Assembly: GCA_964345005.1 (NCBI GenBank)
Contig: CAYFPQ010000004.1
Coordinates: forward strand, 31,017-95,016
Length of the DNA: 64,000 bases
DNA from: JABMPJ01 sp964345005
GTDB taxonomy: Bacteria; Verrucomicrobiota; Kiritimatiellia; UBA8416; JABMPJ01
Direction: 5' to 3'
Under the pieces are notes generated by a model that did not search any database, had not been told where the DNA came from, and saw nothing but the letters and a program-made list of their open reading frames with translations. Positions 51,006 to 59,772 of this stretch are shown piece after piece. Numbering within the stretch: position 1 is the first letter of the stretch; each line of letters opens with the position of its first letter. The position numbers and the translations under genes were made by a program.

Positions 51006-51950
51006 ATGACGACGGCCGATCACAGCATTACAAACAAGAAGCCCGACACTCGGGAACTGTGGCTTGTGGCCCTGCCCCTGCTTCTGCTGGTCATCCTTTT
51101 CCAGTTCTGGGGTAACCGTTCGAATGTCGGCATGGAATCGGCATCCTTGTTCACTTGGATTGGTCGCCAATGGCTGCATCCAGGTGGCGACTTCTCGCAC
51201 GGGTGGATCATGCCCCTGATCAGTCTTGGCATCATCTGGACACGTCGTCGCGAACTACTTAGCGCCCCCCGTGCCTCCTCCAAGCCGGGACTCGCGCTCA
51301 CAGTTGCCTGTCTCGCCCTACACTGGGCTGCGCTACGGGCTCAACAACCGCGTGTATCGCTCGTAGCTCTTGCCGCTCTGCTATGGAGCGTTCCGTTCTA
51401 CCTCTACGGATGGTCTTTTACCCGCTGGCTGCTTTTCCCGTGCGGCTACCTGTTGTTGGCCTTTACATCGTATCTCCTCGTCGCCTTTGCTTTTCCACTT
51501 CGTCTGATGGCCAGCGCTCTTTCCACGCACATCCTGAACGGCCTCGGTATCGCCGCCTCGCGGAGCGGCACCATCATCCGATCCGCCGCGGGTGGCACCT
51601 TCAATTTCAACGTCGCTGACCCATGCAGCGGTCTCCGGTCGCTCGCTGCCATGACAGCTCTCGCTGCGCCATTTGCCTATTTCACACAGAGAACCCTGCT
51701 AAAACGATGGATCCTGTTTGTGCTGTCGGTACCTCTGGCCATGCTGGCCAACACAACTCGCATCGTGACCATCGCTCTTGTCGCCGAGGGCTTCGGCCAG
51801 GAAGAGGCCATGGCGCTGTATCACGATTACTCGGGCTACCTGGTGTTTGTGTTAGCCACGCTTATGATGGTCGGCACAAGCGCCCTGCTGAACGTGGATC
51901 TCTCGGAACGATTGAAAACATGGAAAAGCGCACATTTACCACGCACCTGA
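51006..51950 (+). CDS. Exosortase (EpsH/Xrt family)
   Basis: 314 residues from the ATG at 51006; the frame opens upstream over the HAD gene end but that part is not conserved. About eight membrane helices. The proposed catalytic residues are all present: Cys 207 in DPCSGLRSL, Arg 252 in LANTTRIV, His 273 in YHDYSGYLVF. Exosortases cleave and process C-terminal sorting signals (PEP-CTERM and variants) and are linked to exopolysaccharide loci. No protein with such a C-terminal signal is found in this window, so substrates must be elsewhere. Overlaps the EpsI-like gene by 31 bases. Confidence 0.92.
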   Translation: MTTADHSITNKKPDTRELWLVALPLLLLVILFQFWGNRSNVGMESASLFTWIGRQWLHPGGDFSHGWIMPLISLGIIWTRRRELLSAPRASSKPGLALTVACLALHWAALRAQQPRVSLVALAALLWSVPFYLYGWSFTRWLLFPCGYLLLAFTSYLLVAFAFPLRLMASALSTHILNGLGIAASRSGTIIRSAAGGTFNFNVADPCSGLRSLAAMTALAAPFAYFTQRTLLKRWILFVLSVPLAMLANTTRIVTIALVAEGFGQEEAMALYHDYSGYLVFVLATLMMVGTSALLNVDLSERLKTWKSAHLPRT

Positions 51951-52690
51951 TCTTGTCAGGCGTTCTGGGCTTGGCCATTGTGCTGTCGGCCTTGACGACT
52001 CGCGGGCATCTGGATCCCCGGCCGCCCGTCGCTCGTACTCTGCCCGCATATCTGACTTCCTACCAGACCAGGGAGGTGCTCTACTGCCAGGAACCCGACT
52101 GCACCGGCTCACTGGTGCGCGAGCAGACAACTGAACCGGCCCGCTGTCCTACGTGCGGGGGGAATATGGACGCATCTGCCCTGGCCGAGAAGGAGCTGCT
52201 GCCTTCCGACACGGTGATCGACCGACGCCTCTACGTTAGCTCCTCGGGGCGCCATTTCACCGTTTCAATTGTCCACGGGGGATACGAGCGCCGCAGCATC
52301 CACAAACCTCAGGTCTGTCTCGTGGCCCAGGGCTATGCCATCACGCGTCAGCAGCGGATTGAAGTGCCCCTACCCCAGGATGGTAGTCTGGATGTCACCG
52401 CCATGGAGATGAACGGCGGGTCGCATCTTTTTGCCTACTGGTTCACTGATGGTAAACGTGTCACGGGTTCACACTTCGCTCGCCTCTTCGCCATCGCTTG
52501 GGACGGCGTCGTGCACAACACGCGTCGTCGCTGGGCATACATTTCAATCATAACGCCGCGACCTTCTGACGACATGGGTGGGCTGAAGCGTCTCATACGT
52601 GACCTCTACCCGCACGTATCACACCAGGGCGCTGCAGCGCCGGCTCGGACCCATGAGCCGGAGCCGCAAGCCACCGGGAAGGAGTCCTGA
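51920..52690 (+). CDS. EpsI-family exosortase-associated protein with a zinc-ribbon-like insert
   Basis: 256 residues from the ATG at 51920, overlapping the exosortase gene. A signal anchor lies at 8-28. Then comes a Cys cluster CQEPDCTGSLVR and CPTCGGNM (residues about 55-85), unusual for EpsI proteins. The EpsI (DUF3485) region follows with SIVHGGYERRSIHKPQVCLVAQGY near 125-148 and HLFAYWFTDGKRV near 175-187. EpsI is usually found next to or fused to exosortase and is thought to assist it in the periplasm. The last 30 residues are a low-complexity Pro/Ala/His tail. One-base overlap with rmlC (TGATG). Confidence 0.82.
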   Translation: MEKRTFTTHLILSGVLGLAIVLSALTTRGHLDPRPPVARTLPAYLTSYQTREVLYCQEPDCTGSLVREQTTEPARCPTCGGNMDASALAEKELLPSDTVIDRRLYVSSSGRHFTVSIVHGGYERRSIHKPQVCLVAQGYAITRQQRIEVPLPQDGSLDVTAMEMNGGSHLFAYWFTDGKRVTGSHFARLFAIAWDGVVHNTRRRWAYISIITPRPSDDMGGLKRLIRDLYPHVSHQGAAAPARTHEPEPQATGKES

Positions 52691-53238
52691 TGCCTTTTGC
52701 GTTCACCCCGCTTGAGCTGGATGGCCTGATCGCTGTTGAAACTACTGTGTACTCTGACTCGCGCGGGTTTTTCCTCGAATCGTACAAGCGCTCGGAATTC
52801 GCTTCCGCGGGCATCGACGTCGACTTCGTGCAGGACAACCATTCGCGCTCCACAAAGGGTGTGCTGAGAGGCTTTCACTACCAGGCGCCGCCGCATGACC
52901 AAGGCAAGCTTGTCAGTGTGCTGGATGGATGCATCTGGGACGTGGCTGTCGACCTGCGTCGTAGCTCCCCCACCTTCGGAAGGTGGGCCGCCATGGAGTT
53001 GAGCGAGGCCAGGAGGAATGCCCTCTGGATCCCAGCTGGATTCGCACACGGTTTTCTCTGCCTTTCGGGCGAAGCAGATGTCTTCTACAAGACAACCGCT
53101 GAGTACAACCAGAAATCCGAGCGGGGCATCCTCTGGAACGACCCCCACTTGGACATCGATTGGCCGGTCCTTCCCGTCGCGGTCTCGGACCGCGACGCCT
53201 CGCTTCCTGCCTGGGATGCGGCAGAACTGTTTCCCTGA
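52690..53238 (+). CDS. rmlC: dTDP-4-dehydrorhamnose 3,5-epimerase
   Basis: 182 residues, normal length. Cupin fold: GFFLESYKRSEF near 25-36, FVQDNHSRSTKGVLRGFHYQ near 47-66 with active-site His in RGFHYQ, KLVSVLDGCIWDVAVDLR near 75-92, WIPAGFAHGFLCLS near 114-127. Third step of dTDP-L-rhamnose synthesis. It is 17 kb from rmlA and rmlD and coupled to the EpsI gene. No rmlB (dTDP-glucose 4,6-dehydratase) is in the window. Confidence 0.94.
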   Translation: MPFAFTPLELDGLIAVETTVYSDSRGFFLESYKRSEFASAGIDVDFVQDNHSRSTKGVLRGFHYQAPPHDQGKLVSVLDGCIWDVAVDLRRSSPTFGRWAAMELSEARRNALWIPAGFAHGFLCLSGEADVFYKTTAEYNQKSERGILWNDPHLDIDWPVLPVAVSDRDASLPAWDAAELFP

Positions 53239-53290
53239 TCGGTCTTCTCCCCTTGACATCATCCCGAAAAGATCGCATCACGTGACAAGG

Positions 53291-54916
53291 ATGAGGGTAC
53301 GTTCGGACACCATATTAGCCATTGTGCTAGGAGTTCTGTTCCTCGGAATCTACCTGATCACGGTTCCCGAGAATCACTCTGAGTCAGATAACGCCTTCCG
53401 CTATGCATGGGATGTGGAGCACGCACCTTTACACGAGACGCTTCATCGCCACCATGTCTTGTACGTGCCCCTGTCGAAGGCCGTCCATGCGGGCATACGT
53501 CTGTTCAGCAGCGAAGCAAGAGCCTACCCGGTGATGATCGCCGTCAGCATGCTGGCCGGCGCGGTTGCCCTCGCATTTCTTTTTCTAACCTTTCGGAGAC
53601 ATCTTGGGTTCAGTGCTGAGATCGCTTTTTTCAGTGCTGGACTGGTCGGAGCCTCGTACGGCTTCTGGCGATACGCCTGCGAGGCAGACATCCCGGTGGT
53701 AGCGGCTGCTCCGCTGGCTGTTGCCTTCTATCTACTCACCTGTCCCCGGATTGGAGCCCTGGGTGTTCTCGGGGCCACAGTAGCGGCTGCTCTTGCAGCC
53801 CTGCTGCACATCCTTGCGCTCATACCCGCACTTCTCGCTTTTCCTGCCCTCCTCATGGGAAGAGGGCGGCGTGCGCCTCTGCTCATCTATGTTGTGCTTC
53901 TGGTTGTCCTCGTTGTCGCCGGTTACGGCGCTGCCCGCACTTCACCGTTTGAAGCCCCCCCCCAAGCCAATGAGGAATACGGAGATGTACACCTGGTGAT
54001 GCAGGGGCCCTCAGCGCTGGGGAACGCAGTGCTTGGTTTCGGCCGTGCTACGCTCTCGGGCAATTATCTTTTTTGCCTTCGACCGTTCAGGGAGTTCGCA
54101 AAACGCGTTTTCTCGCATCGCACCTTGCGCGAAGAGCTCCTAATCGGAATTCACGCGGGTTCGCTGTCTGCAATCTTGCCCTTCGGCATTTTCCTCGTCC
54201 TCGGGCTGGTGGGCATGCTCATCGCTGATGACAGGCTTAGTCCGGCCAGACCTGACAACGATGACGATATTCCCGCACCTTGGGCGAACCCCTATGCGGG
54301 TATGCGAAGGCTCGCACTGCTGGCCACGATGCTTTGGCTCATCCTGCAGTCACTCTTCATTCTTGGCTACGAGCCTGCTAACCCGGAAAACTGGATCCTC
54401 GTCTGCATACCTTTCTGGTCCGCCCTCGTACTGTTCTGGGCACGCGGACCGCGCGGTATCCGCACACAGGCCATTGGTACCCTTTTTGTTCTGCTTCTCC
54501 TGCACAACTACTTTGGCGGCATGCACCTTGTTGCCGATGGATCCAGCGATTACAACCGCGCGAAGTCACAGTGGGTTATCGACCATGCGCGCAAGAACGA
54601 TGCCATCTTGACAGATGAGAACCCGGCCTACTGCTGGTACGTGCGCTACCACACTCCTGCTCAGGTCATCTCCATCCCTGAAGCCGTGACAGCCGAAGGT
54701 CTGATCGACTCCATTACGGCCGTGAGGCGCGAAGGAGGGCACGTCCTGGCCACGCCAGATGTATTCTCCACCATGAATGAGGCCGGCCAGCCCACTCGCG
54801 ATGAACCGGAGAGTTTCAGACTTGCGCGTCAGGCTCTACGCAAGCTGTTTGTTCCGGTCTCACATAGCCGGTTCGGTGACGTGTGGCTCTTTCGCCCCGG
54901 AAAGGGCGATCAGTAG
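53291..54916 (+). CDS. Polytopic membrane protein, GT-C-like, of the polysaccharide locus
   Basis: 541 residues from the ATG at 53291; a GTG at 53282 is an alternative and the long upstream frame inside rmlC is spurious. About ten membrane helices. The first loop has DNAFRYAWDVEHAPLHETLHRHHVLYVPLSK near 35-65, an acidic/His-rich stretch placed where GT-C lipid-linked glycosyltransferases carry their catalytic Asp. The C-terminal 120 residues are soluble and periplasm-side. Probably a glycosyltransferase using a lipid-linked sugar, but no family is certain. It converges with the initiating transferase gene (7-base overlap). Confidence 0.7.
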   Translation: MRVRSDTILAIVLGVLFLGIYLITVPENHSESDNAFRYAWDVEHAPLHETLHRHHVLYVPLSKAVHAGIRLFSSEARAYPVMIAVSMLAGAVALAFLFLTFRRHLGFSAEIAFFSAGLVGASYGFWRYACEADIPVVAAAPLAVAFYLLTCPRIGALGVLGATVAAALAALLHILALIPALLAFPALLMGRGRRAPLLIYVVLLVVLVVAGYGAARTSPFEAPPQANEEYGDVHLVMQGPSALGNAVLGFGRATLSGNYLFCLRPFREFAKRVFSHRTLREELLIGIHAGSLSAILPFGIFLVLGLVGMLIADDRLSPARPDNDDDIPAPWANPYAGMRRLALLATMLWLILQSLFILGYEPANPENWILVCIPFWSALVLFWARGPRGIRTQAIGTLFVLLLLHNYFGGMHLVADGSSDYNRAKSQWVIDHARKNDAILTDENPAYCWYVRYHTPAQVISIPEAVTAEGLIDSITAVRREGGHVLATPDVFSTMNEAGQPTRDEPESFRLARQALRKLFVPVSHSRFGDVWLFRPGKGDQ

Positions 54917-56376
54917 GCGCCCTTCGCGAAGAGCACGACCCATATCGTCCGCAACAGAATCTTAATGTCCAGCACCCAGCTCTGGTTTCGCAGGTAGTAA
55001 ACATCGAGGATGCACATGTTGTGGAAGTCCAGGTCGCTCCGACCTGACACTTGCCACAGACAGGTCAGCCCCGGCATCCCGCCGTGACGACTGTAGTGCC
55101 AGTCTTCGTAGTAGTTCTCGAAGTCACGGCGCGGCAGCGGACGAGGCCCAACGAAAACCATTCGTCCGATCACAACGTTCACCAGTTGCGGCAGTTCGTC
55201 CAAGCTGAAACGACGAAGCAAGCGACCCACCAGTGTAACGCGGGGGTCCTTCTTGATCTTGAATAGCCCCTGCCCCGACTCGTTGAACTCCTCGATCGCA
55301 GCCTGCAGCTCATCGGCCCGCTCGTGCATGGTGCGGAACTTGTACATCATGAAGGGCTCACGGTTAACACCGATACGCTCCTGAACAAAGAGCACGGGCC
55401 CCTTGCTCGAGAGCTTTACAGCCAGCGCAATCAGTGCCATGAGCGGTGCCAACGCCCCCAGTGTCAGCACACCAAATAGAAGCGTCAGAATACGACCGAT
55501 TTTTCGCCGCTCCCAGTCAGCTGGCGGCATATCGAAATGAACCAGTGGTATGCCGTGAATGCGATCGGACGGCATGTGCCCCTCGTCCACTACGACCTCG
55601 AGCTCGTTTGTCAGGATCTTGACCGGCACGTTCAACTTCTCGGCCATCTCAAGGATCAGGATGACGTGTGCCACGTTAAGATTAGGTTCGGCACAGATAA
55701 TCAAGTCGGCCTCATGATCTCTGGCCGCCTCCTCGAACCGCTGCAAGAAGGCTTCGGTCATCTCGCCCTCGTGCCGGTGTAGCCGGTGTACGATTTCCAG
55801 CCCGTGCGGGTTAACGGTTTTGATCAGGCTGCAGACGAAGTCGGCTTCACGGCCCTGCCCGGCAACGACTGTCCGCCACTGGTCGATGCCATACCGGTCA
55901 CGTGCCCAGTTCAGCAACGAGTCCATCCACACTCTGAACCCTACGCAGGTGAAGCAGTTCAGAAAAAGCAGTGTGGCGAAGAAGCTACGGGGATGGAAGA
56001 CGTTCCGGCGGAGGTAGAAATAGGCATAGAAAAGCACCAGCGCCGTCACGTTAGCGACCACCACATTCCATGCCAGCGGCTGGCGGCGAATGAACCGGCG
56101 GCCACTGTAGAGGTTGCGCAACGCGTATATGATGAACAGAACAATCGACAGGAACAGGACAATGCGAGGTGCACTGGCGTAGTAGAATAGCTCGAGCGTG
56201 GGGCCGACATCTGCGGTCATTCGGACCCCAAGGACCCGGTTGAGTACGGTGAAGAGCCTCTCTCCCCATAGGCTGTGAAAACGCACGAAGAGCGTTACAT
56301 AGTAAGCCGCCACGACGGCGAAAAAGTCAGAGGCCAAGTGGAACAGCCAGAGGTGACGTATACGGTTGTCTCGCAT
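54910..56376 (-). CDS. Polyprenyl-phosphate sugar-phosphate transferase (WbaP/PglC type)
   Basis: 488 residues from the ATG at 56376 (MRDNRIRHLWLF). Four N-terminal membrane helices to about 130, a CoA-binding-like middle domain to about 290 (YGIDQWRTVVAGQGREADFV), then the catalytic bacterial sugar transferase domain: membrane re-entrant helix around 300-325, KLSSKGPVLFVQERIGVN, YKFRTMH, RRFSLDELPQLVNVV and GPRPLP. It starts each repeat unit by linking a sugar-1-phosphate to undecaprenyl phosphate. The only initiating transferase in the window, so it probably serves the entire locus. First sugar is not known. Confidence 0.92.
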   Translation of the reverse strand: MRDNRIRHLWLFHLASDFFAVVAAYYVTLFVRFHSLWGERLFTVLNRVLGVRMTADVGPTLELFYYASAPRIVLFLSIVLFIIYALRNLYSGRRFIRRQPLAWNVVVANVTALVLFYAYFYLRRNVFHPRSFFATLLFLNCFTCVGFRVWMDSLLNWARDRYGIDQWRTVVAGQGREADFVCSLIKTVNPHGLEIVHRLHRHEGEMTEAFLQRFEEAARDHEADLIICAEPNLNVAHVILILEMAEKLNVPVKILTNELEVVVDEGHMPSDRIHGIPLVHFDMPPADWERRKIGRILTLLFGVLTLGALAPLMALIALAVKLSSKGPVLFVQERIGVNREPFMMYKFRTMHERADELQAAIEEFNESGQGLFKIKKDPRVTLVGRLLRRFSLDELPQLVNVVIGRMVFVGPRPLPRRDFENYYEDWHYSRHGGMPGLTCLWQVSGRSDLDFHNMCILDVYYLRNQSWVLDIKILLRTIWVVLFAKGAY

Positions 56377-56504
56377 GGAGTTAGAGTAGCAGGATCGAAC
56401 GCTGCGACACAAGTCTCCCGATCACAGGACAGAAAAGGCGCTCGCTTCTCTCCATGACTCCGTTACCATCCCTCCAGTATACGCACACAGGAGACCGTCT
56501 ATCT

Positions 56505-57131
56505 GTGAACGAGAAGCCCACAAAGCCGACTCCCGCCTATCTCTGGTTTGACACCGAGTTCACCAGCCTTGACCCCAACGAGGCGCGCCTGCTCCAGGTG
56601 GCGCTGCTGATCACGGATGTCGACCTGAATCGGCTCACTCCACCGGAGGCGGATCTCAACCTCTGTATCGCCCTGAACCCGGACGTAACGGTGAGCACCT
56701 GGGTGGAAGAGAACCTTTCCGAGTTGCTGACGCAATCCAGATCGGAAGCCGCTGTGCCGGTTACTGAGGCGGATAGGCGGCTGGCGGCACTGGTCGACCA
56801 GGCCGTGGGTCCGGCTGCAACCGACATCGCGGATCGTCCTGTCCTGGCGGGAAACACCGTTCACATGGATCTTCAAATGGTCCGTCTCTTCCTGCCGGAG
56901 TTCGAAAAGCGGTTGCATTATCGCCTGCTGGACGTCTCGACGCTTAAGATTCTCTGGAATGATCGTAACCCCGGCCACGCGTTCGAGAAGGACGATCCAG
57001 CGGTTGTTGCCGCCAACCTGCCGAACGGCATCGATCTACCCTCTGGTGCTGCGCATGACGCCTACTATGACATCCCTGCGTNNNNNNNNNNGGCCGAGCT
57101 GAACTTCTACCACACGCGACTGCTGGCATGA
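56505..57131 (+). CDS. orn: Oligoribonuclease (DEDDh 3'-5' exonuclease), with a small assembly gap
   Basis: About 208 residues from the GTG at 56505 (AGGAG 11 bases upstream); an ATG at 56454 is the other candidate. DEDDh residues are seen in LWFDTEFTSLDP (D, E), NTVHMDLQMVRLFLP (D), and HDAYYDI (H, D). Family proteins degrade 2-5 nt RNA to nucleotides. Ten N at 57082 interrupt DIPA..AELNFYHTRLL; the family reads straight through with two or three residues, so the gap is about 4-6 bases. The typical HRALDD is HDAYYD here. ATGA overlap with the next gene. Confidence 0.9.
   Translation: MNEKPTKPTPAYLWFDTEFTSLDPNEARLLQVALLITDVDLNRLTPPEADLNLCIALNPDVTVSTWVEENLSELLTQSRSEAAVPVTEADRRLAALVDQAVGPAATDIADRPVLAGNTVHMDLQMVRLFLPEFEKRLHYRLLDVSTLKILWNDRNPGHAFEKDDPAVVAANLPNGIDLPSGAAHDAYYDIPAXXXXAELNFYHTRLLA
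57082..57091. other. Assembly gap (10 N) inside orn
   Basis: Ten N. The protein family suggests only a few missing bases. Confidence 0.98.
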
Positions 57132-58321
57132 CACATCTCACAACCTTGGTGCTTATGGTGCTCCTGCTGCTGGCCGGAGCCGTCTCTGCAGACGAGTCGG
57201 CCATCGACACCGGCCCCGTCCATGCCGCTGCGCGATACCTTATACACGCCTGTAATGCCACGGGACAGTTCGAGTATCGGGTCAACACCAATCCGCGGGT
57301 TCGTGTTACGCCGAAGTACAACATGCTTCGACATGCCGGGACGATTTACTCCCTCTGTTTGTACGAGGACCGGCACCCGACCGCGCTGACCCGCGCCACA
57401 ATCGCACGCGCGATCGGCTTCATGCAGCGCAATGCCATCGGCGGCGTCGGCAGCCACACCAATATGCTCGCAATCTGGTCGCGCCCGGAGATCAGCCTGG
57501 GTAAGGCGCCACTCCAAGCGAAGCTGGGTGGCACAGGGCTTGGTCTTGTCGCCCTGACCAGTGCACGCCGACTAGGCGCTGCCAAGGCCAATATCGACCA
57601 GCTGCGGAATCTCGCCGAATTCATTTGCTACATGCAGAAGAAGGACGGGCGATTCATCTCCAAGTACATCCCGAGCGAGGGAGGGCGTACGGACTTCTGG
57701 ACATCACTCTACTACCCTGGAGAGGCCGCGCTGGGCCTCGTGATGCTGTATGAGATCGATCCCAACCCCAAATGGTTGGACGCCGCCATGCGAGCACTCC
57801 TGTTCCTCGCCAGGGACCGCGCTGGAGACACGGATCTCCCGCCTGATCACTGGACCTTGCTGGCATCCCACCGCTTTCTTCGTCTTCCGCGTTCGTGGGA
57901 TAAGAAGCAGGAATACCAGTTGTTGGAGGCACATGTGGCCGAGTTGTGTCGCAGCATCACAGCCGCTCGCGCTCCGAATACAAGAACGGTCGGTTTTACG
58001 GGCGATGGACGGACCTGCCCCACTGCAACACGTCTNNNNNNNNNNGAGGGGCTCATCGCAGCTGTCCCGCTGCTGGGCGATCCCCTGCTGAGAGCGCGTA
58101 CGCAGCATGCGATAGACCAGGGCATCGAGTTTCTGCTGAACACTCAGCTACGGACAGGTCTCTATGCCGGCGGCTGGCCACGTGCGGCAAGGACACTGCC
58201 TGAGAGTCATGCGGGATACACCAGCAGTTTCAATCGTCGGGCAACCGAGGTGCGTATCGACTACGTACAACACGCCATGTCGGCCCTGCTCATGTACGAG
58301 TCCATGCTGAGCGATCAGTGA
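57128..58321 (+). CDS. Secreted alpha/alpha-toroid protein of unknown function
   Basis: 397 residues. Signal peptide 1-21 (LVLMVLLLLAGAVSA). The rest is helix pairs with aromatic and G-x-G turns (ATGQFEYRVN, YYPGEAALGLVMLYE, CPTATR..EGLIAAVPLL, GGWPRAARTLPE, VRIDYVQHAMSALLMYE), the look of an (alpha/alpha)6 barrel as in terpene cyclases or glycoside-acting enzymes. No catalytic residues can be fixed. Ten N at 58036 interrupt CPTATR and EGLIAAV; related proteins read TATRLEGL, so about one codon is missing. Coupled to orn by ATGA and overlaps the rhomboid gene end by 7 bases. Confidence 0.7.
   Translation: MTHLTTLVLMVLLLLAGAVSADESAIDTGPVHAAARYLIHACNATGQFEYRVNTNPRVRVTPKYNMLRHAGTIYSLCLYEDRHPTALTRATIARAIGFMQRNAIGGVGSHTNMLAIWSRPEISLGKAPLQAKLGGTGLGLVALTSARRLGAAKANIDQLRNLAEFICYMQKKDGRFISKYIPSEGGRTDFWTSLYYPGEAALGLVMLYEIDPNPKWLDAAMRALLFLARDRAGDTDLPPDHWTLLASHRFLRLPRSWDKKQEYQLLEAHVAELCRSITAARAPNTRTVGFTGDGRTCPTATRXXXXEGLIAAVPLLGDPLLRARTQHAIDQGIEFLLNTQLRTGLYAGGWPRAARTLPESHAGYTSSFNRRATEVRIDYVQHAMSALLMYESMLSDQ
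58036..58045. other. Assembly gap (10 N) inside the toroid-protein gene
   Basis: Ten N; the frame is preserved across them and the expected missing sequence is about one codon. Confidence 0.98.
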
Positions 58322-59175
58322 TCCCGCAGCTCCTGACTTGCCCTCTCGAGTATACGCCGCTCGCGCGTCGAGAGACTCCCTGCCCCATGAAGAAGTATCT
58401 TGTCGAGCAAACGGTCGATTTCTTCCATGTCGATTGCCTCGTCTTTCATATCATCTGTGGGTGCCGGGTATTCCACGGTCAGACGTGGCCGCAGGCGGGC
58501 GTGCCGCATGGCCCCACCCACCACGTTTGCCAGAGATCTCCGCAACCCCCGGTTCCCCCCCGAACGGGCCCGTCGCAAGAGGTGGGCTCCAAACAAGTAA
58601 CCGGCCAAACCACCCGCCAGGTGGGCCGAATGGGCCACGTTCCCGTCGTCAAACATCAGCACGAGAGAGATCGCTGCAAGAATCACTGCGAGCGTACGCG
58701 CACGCATGGAGACCGGAAACACAAAGAAGAGCAGCAGTGTGATTGCCCGATTCGGAAACAGGGCAGCATACATTCCGATGAGACCAAACACTCCGCCAGA
58801 GGCCCCGATACAGTAGCCGCTACCACTCATCATGATCCAGCCCAGGCCGCCCATGATCCCGCTGCCAATATAGAGCAAGAGAAACCGGCGAACCCCAAGA
58901 ATACGCTCCAACTCGCGGCCGAACATGAAAACGACAAGCATGTTCAGGAGAATGTGCAGCCAGTTGCCATGGAGCAGCATGTAGGTCACCGGCTGCCAGA
59001 TCATCCCCGACATCAGTCCGGAACGGCGTAACGCAAACAGGTAGACGAATCCGCCCCGCGTAATGCTGTCGAAAATGATCTGGAGCGCAAATACCCCAAT
59101 CGTCACCCACAACACCATCCGTGTCGCAGGAGGCAACCTCTGTCGCCCTACCTCGAATACCTGTTCCGGGTACAT
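58315..59175 (-). CDS. Rhomboid-family intramembrane serine protease
   Basis: 286 residues from the ATG at 59175 (a GTG two codons earlier is in frame). Six membrane helices; catalytic Ser in GASGGVFGLIGMYA near 125-138 and His in AHSAHLAGGLAGYLFG near 180-195, with the oxyanion-side HGNWLHILLNMLVVFMFGRELE near 70-92. The C-terminal 85 residues are cytosolic and contain a short helical DUF-like segment (EIDRLLDKILLHGAGSLSTRERRIL), often seen in rhomboids of environmental bacteria. Cleaves single-pass membrane proteins; substrates unknown. Confidence 0.93.
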   Translation of the reverse strand: MYPEQVFEVGRQRLPPATRMVLWVTIGVFALQIIFDSITRGGFVYLFALRRSGLMSGMIWQPVTYMLLHGNWLHILLNMLVVFMFGRELERILGVRRFLLLYIGSGIMGGLGWIMMSGSGYCIGASGGVFGLIGMYAALFPNRAITLLLFFVFPVSMRARTLAVILAAISLVLMFDDGNVAHSAHLAGGLAGYLFGAHLLRRARSGGNRGLRRSLANVVGGAMRHARLRPRLTVEYPAPTDDMKDEAIDMEEIDRLLDKILLHGAGSLSTRERRILERASQELRDH

Positions 59176-59322
59176 CGCCACACATTATGCCACTACAGAG
59201 CCCGAGTGTGGCAGCAAAAAAAGGAAGCGATACTCAAGCCAAACACGCAGCCAAGAACGGAGGAGAGATGGCGCTTTGAGGCCCGGCAGGCCCGGTGTAG
59301 CAGGACTGACAAATTGAGCCCC

Positions 59323-59332
59323 NNNNNNNNNN
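59323..59332. other. Assembly gap (10 N)
   Basis: Ten N in a repeat-rich intergenic region; repeats probably caused the break. Confidence 0.98.
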
Positions 59333-59370
59333 CAGAGCGAAGGCCAAGGGGAAGGTCGCGCAGGCCTTAG

Positions 59371-59390
59371 CGGTTCGGTATTCCGAACCG
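59371..59390. repeat. Perfect short hairpin
   Basis: CGGTTCGG, loop TATT, CCGAACCG: 8-bp perfect stem. No T run follows on either strand, so it is not a clear terminator. Confidence 0.6.
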
Positions 59391-59423
59391 GTCCAGCCAA
59401 GATCTCATCTACCCAAGAGCGAG

Positions 59424-59493
59424 GTAGGCGGGTGTCCTCCGCAGGCCTTTGGATGCCGAAGGCAGGCTCGAGACAAGGAGGATACCCGCCTGC
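59424..59493. repeat. Near-perfect inverted repeat flanking a 36-base centre
   Basis: 59424-59440 (GTAGGCGGGTGTCCTCC) pairs with 59477-59493 with two mismatches. It ends 11 bases before the 3' end of tRNA-Arg, similar to how a repeat abuts tRNA-Cys at 9.3 kb. Confidence 0.65.
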
Positions 59494-59503
59494 CGAGCGA
59501 GAT

Positions 59504-59577
<74 letters not shown>

Positions 59578-59637
59578 ATATGTTGACTATCAACGAGTTA
59601 CACACACTCGCAAAACCTGAATGTGTCCCGTTTTGGA

Positions 59638-59654
59638 GTTTGTGCCAAATCTGC
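59638..59654. repeat. Left copy of a 17-base direct repeat
   Basis: GTTTGTGCCAAATCTGC; the right copy at 63887-63903 differs in one base. The pair bounds the 4.2-kb accessory segment. Confidence 0.6.
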
Positions 59655-59772
59655 CCCGCAGATCAGTGCAAACGCTTGCCACAAACTGGCACTCGTTGAG
59701 TGGCAGGAAGAGTAAGTCAATTGCCCGACTCGGTCAACCGTACAGGTCGATGTAGTTGACCTCAGGCCAGGC

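Larger units (their letters stand above)
59182..59503. other. Gene-free, repeat-rich stretch before tRNA-Arg
   Basis: About 320 bases with no convincing gene. It contains an assembly gap (59323-59332) and three self-complementary segments (59371-59390, 59424-59440 with 59477-59493). The promoter of the rhomboid gene should be within the first 60 bases on the minus strand. Confidence 0.6.
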
